Part shown: in pieces, positions 5,860 through 6,125 of the stretch
How the letters are laid out: each line of letters starts with the position of its first letter
How positions within the stretch are numbered: the stretch's first letter is position 1
Assembly: GCA_002362145.1 (NCBI GenBank)
Contig: DETX01000113.1
Location: 20,786-26,910 of the forward strand
Direction: 5' to 3'
Origin: Clostridiales bacterium UBA3277
Lineage (GTDB): Bacteria; Bacillota; Clostridia; Oscillospirales; Oscillospiraceae
DNA length: 6,125 nucleotides
Position numbers and translations under genes: made by a program
The notes under the pieces: generated by a model
The model's input: the letters and a program-made list of their open reading frames with translations, nothing else
The model's database searches: none
Told to the model about the DNA's origin: nothing

Positions 5860-6125
5860 TGGCTAGAATTGTTACCTTTGGTGAGCTGATGCTGCGGCTT
5901 CAGCCCTACAACTATGAGCGTTTCGTCCAGTGCGACCATGTGGAATTCACCTTCGGCGGCGGCGAGGCCAACGTGGCCGTGTCCCTGGCCAATTACGGCA
6001 TGGACGCCTGCTATGTCACCAAGCTCCCCACCCACGCCATCGGTCAGGCGGCTGTGAATAGCCTCCGCCGCTACGGCGTGGACACCAGCAAGATCGTCCG
6101 GGGCGGCGACCGGGTGGGCATCTAC
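5859..6125 (+). CDS. kdgK: 2-keto-3-deoxygluconate kinase (PfkB family), 5' part only
   Basis: Only the first 89 codons are present; the gene runs off the right edge without a stop. The kinase would phosphorylate KDG, made by UxaA, to KDPG, the substrate of Eda. The N-terminus MARIVTFGELMLRLQP with GGGEANVAVSLANYG at 33-47, VTKLP at 53-57, IGQAA at 61-65, LRRYGVDTS at 69-77 and the RVGIY ending is typical of PfkB/ribokinase-type KDG kinases. The GGGEAN block is the sugar-binding PfkB signature region; the catalytic GAGD motif would lie beyond the window. The ATG at 5859 overlaps the eda TAA (TAATG), and AAGGAGG at 5842-5848 inside eda sits ten bases ahead, so the two are co-translated. A fructokinase or another PfkB sugar kinase is possible from this fragment alone, but context strongly favours KdgK. 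Confidence 0.88.
   Translation, partial: MARIVTFGELMLRLQPYNYERFVQCDHVEFTFGGGEANVAVSLANYGMDACYVTKLPTHAIGQAAVNSLRRYGVDTSKIVRGGDRVGIY

Overview
The window is part of a bacterial operon for hexuronate (pectin-sugar) catabolism. All supported genes lie on the + strand and are closely packed. By eye the DNA is about 60% G+C or slightly more. The strong AGGAG-type ribosome binding sites and protein sequences that look like gut Clostridia suggest a high-GC Firmicute of the Oscillospiraceae/Ruminococcaceae kind (for example a Flavonifractor- or Oscillibacter-like organism). That assignment is inference from composition and style, not from a marker gene.

Layout. Bases 5-36 form a good rho-independent terminator, probably the end of an upstream unit or an attenuator in this operon's leader. 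Then come uxaA (altronate dehydratase, 97-1569); a MATE-family membrane transporter (1656-3056, with a TTG start chosen from its ribosome binding site); uxaC (uronate isomerase, 3073-4491); a small SGNH/GDSL esterase of the rhamnogalacturonan acetylesterase type (4491-5150); eda (KDPG aldolase, 5218-5859); and the first 89 codons of a 2-keto-3-deoxygluconate kinase (kdgK, 5859 to the window edge). Two junctions overlap by one base (uxaC/esterase and eda/kdgK), the MATE-uxaC gap is 16 bases, and the larger gaps are 86 and 67 bases. No gap between genes exceeds 100 bases.

How the genes work together. In the isomerase (Ashwell) pathway UxaC converts D-galacturonate to D-tagaturonate (and D-glucuronate to D-fructuronate). 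A tagaturonate reductase (UxaB, not in this window) makes D-altronate, UxaA dehydrates it to 2-keto-3-deoxygluconate (KDG), KdgK phosphorylates KDG to KDPG, and Eda splits KDPG to pyruvate and glyceraldehyde 3-phosphate. The esterase lacks a signal peptide, so it probably removes acetyl groups from imported pectin (rhamnogalacturonan) fragments in the cytoplasm. The MATE transporter is the least expected member and its substrate is unknown.

I see no mobile element, CRISPR array, RNA gene or clearly new system. The most interesting points are the MATE transporter inside a sugar-acid operon, the cytoplasmic acetylesterase, and several RNA structures in the leader and gaps.
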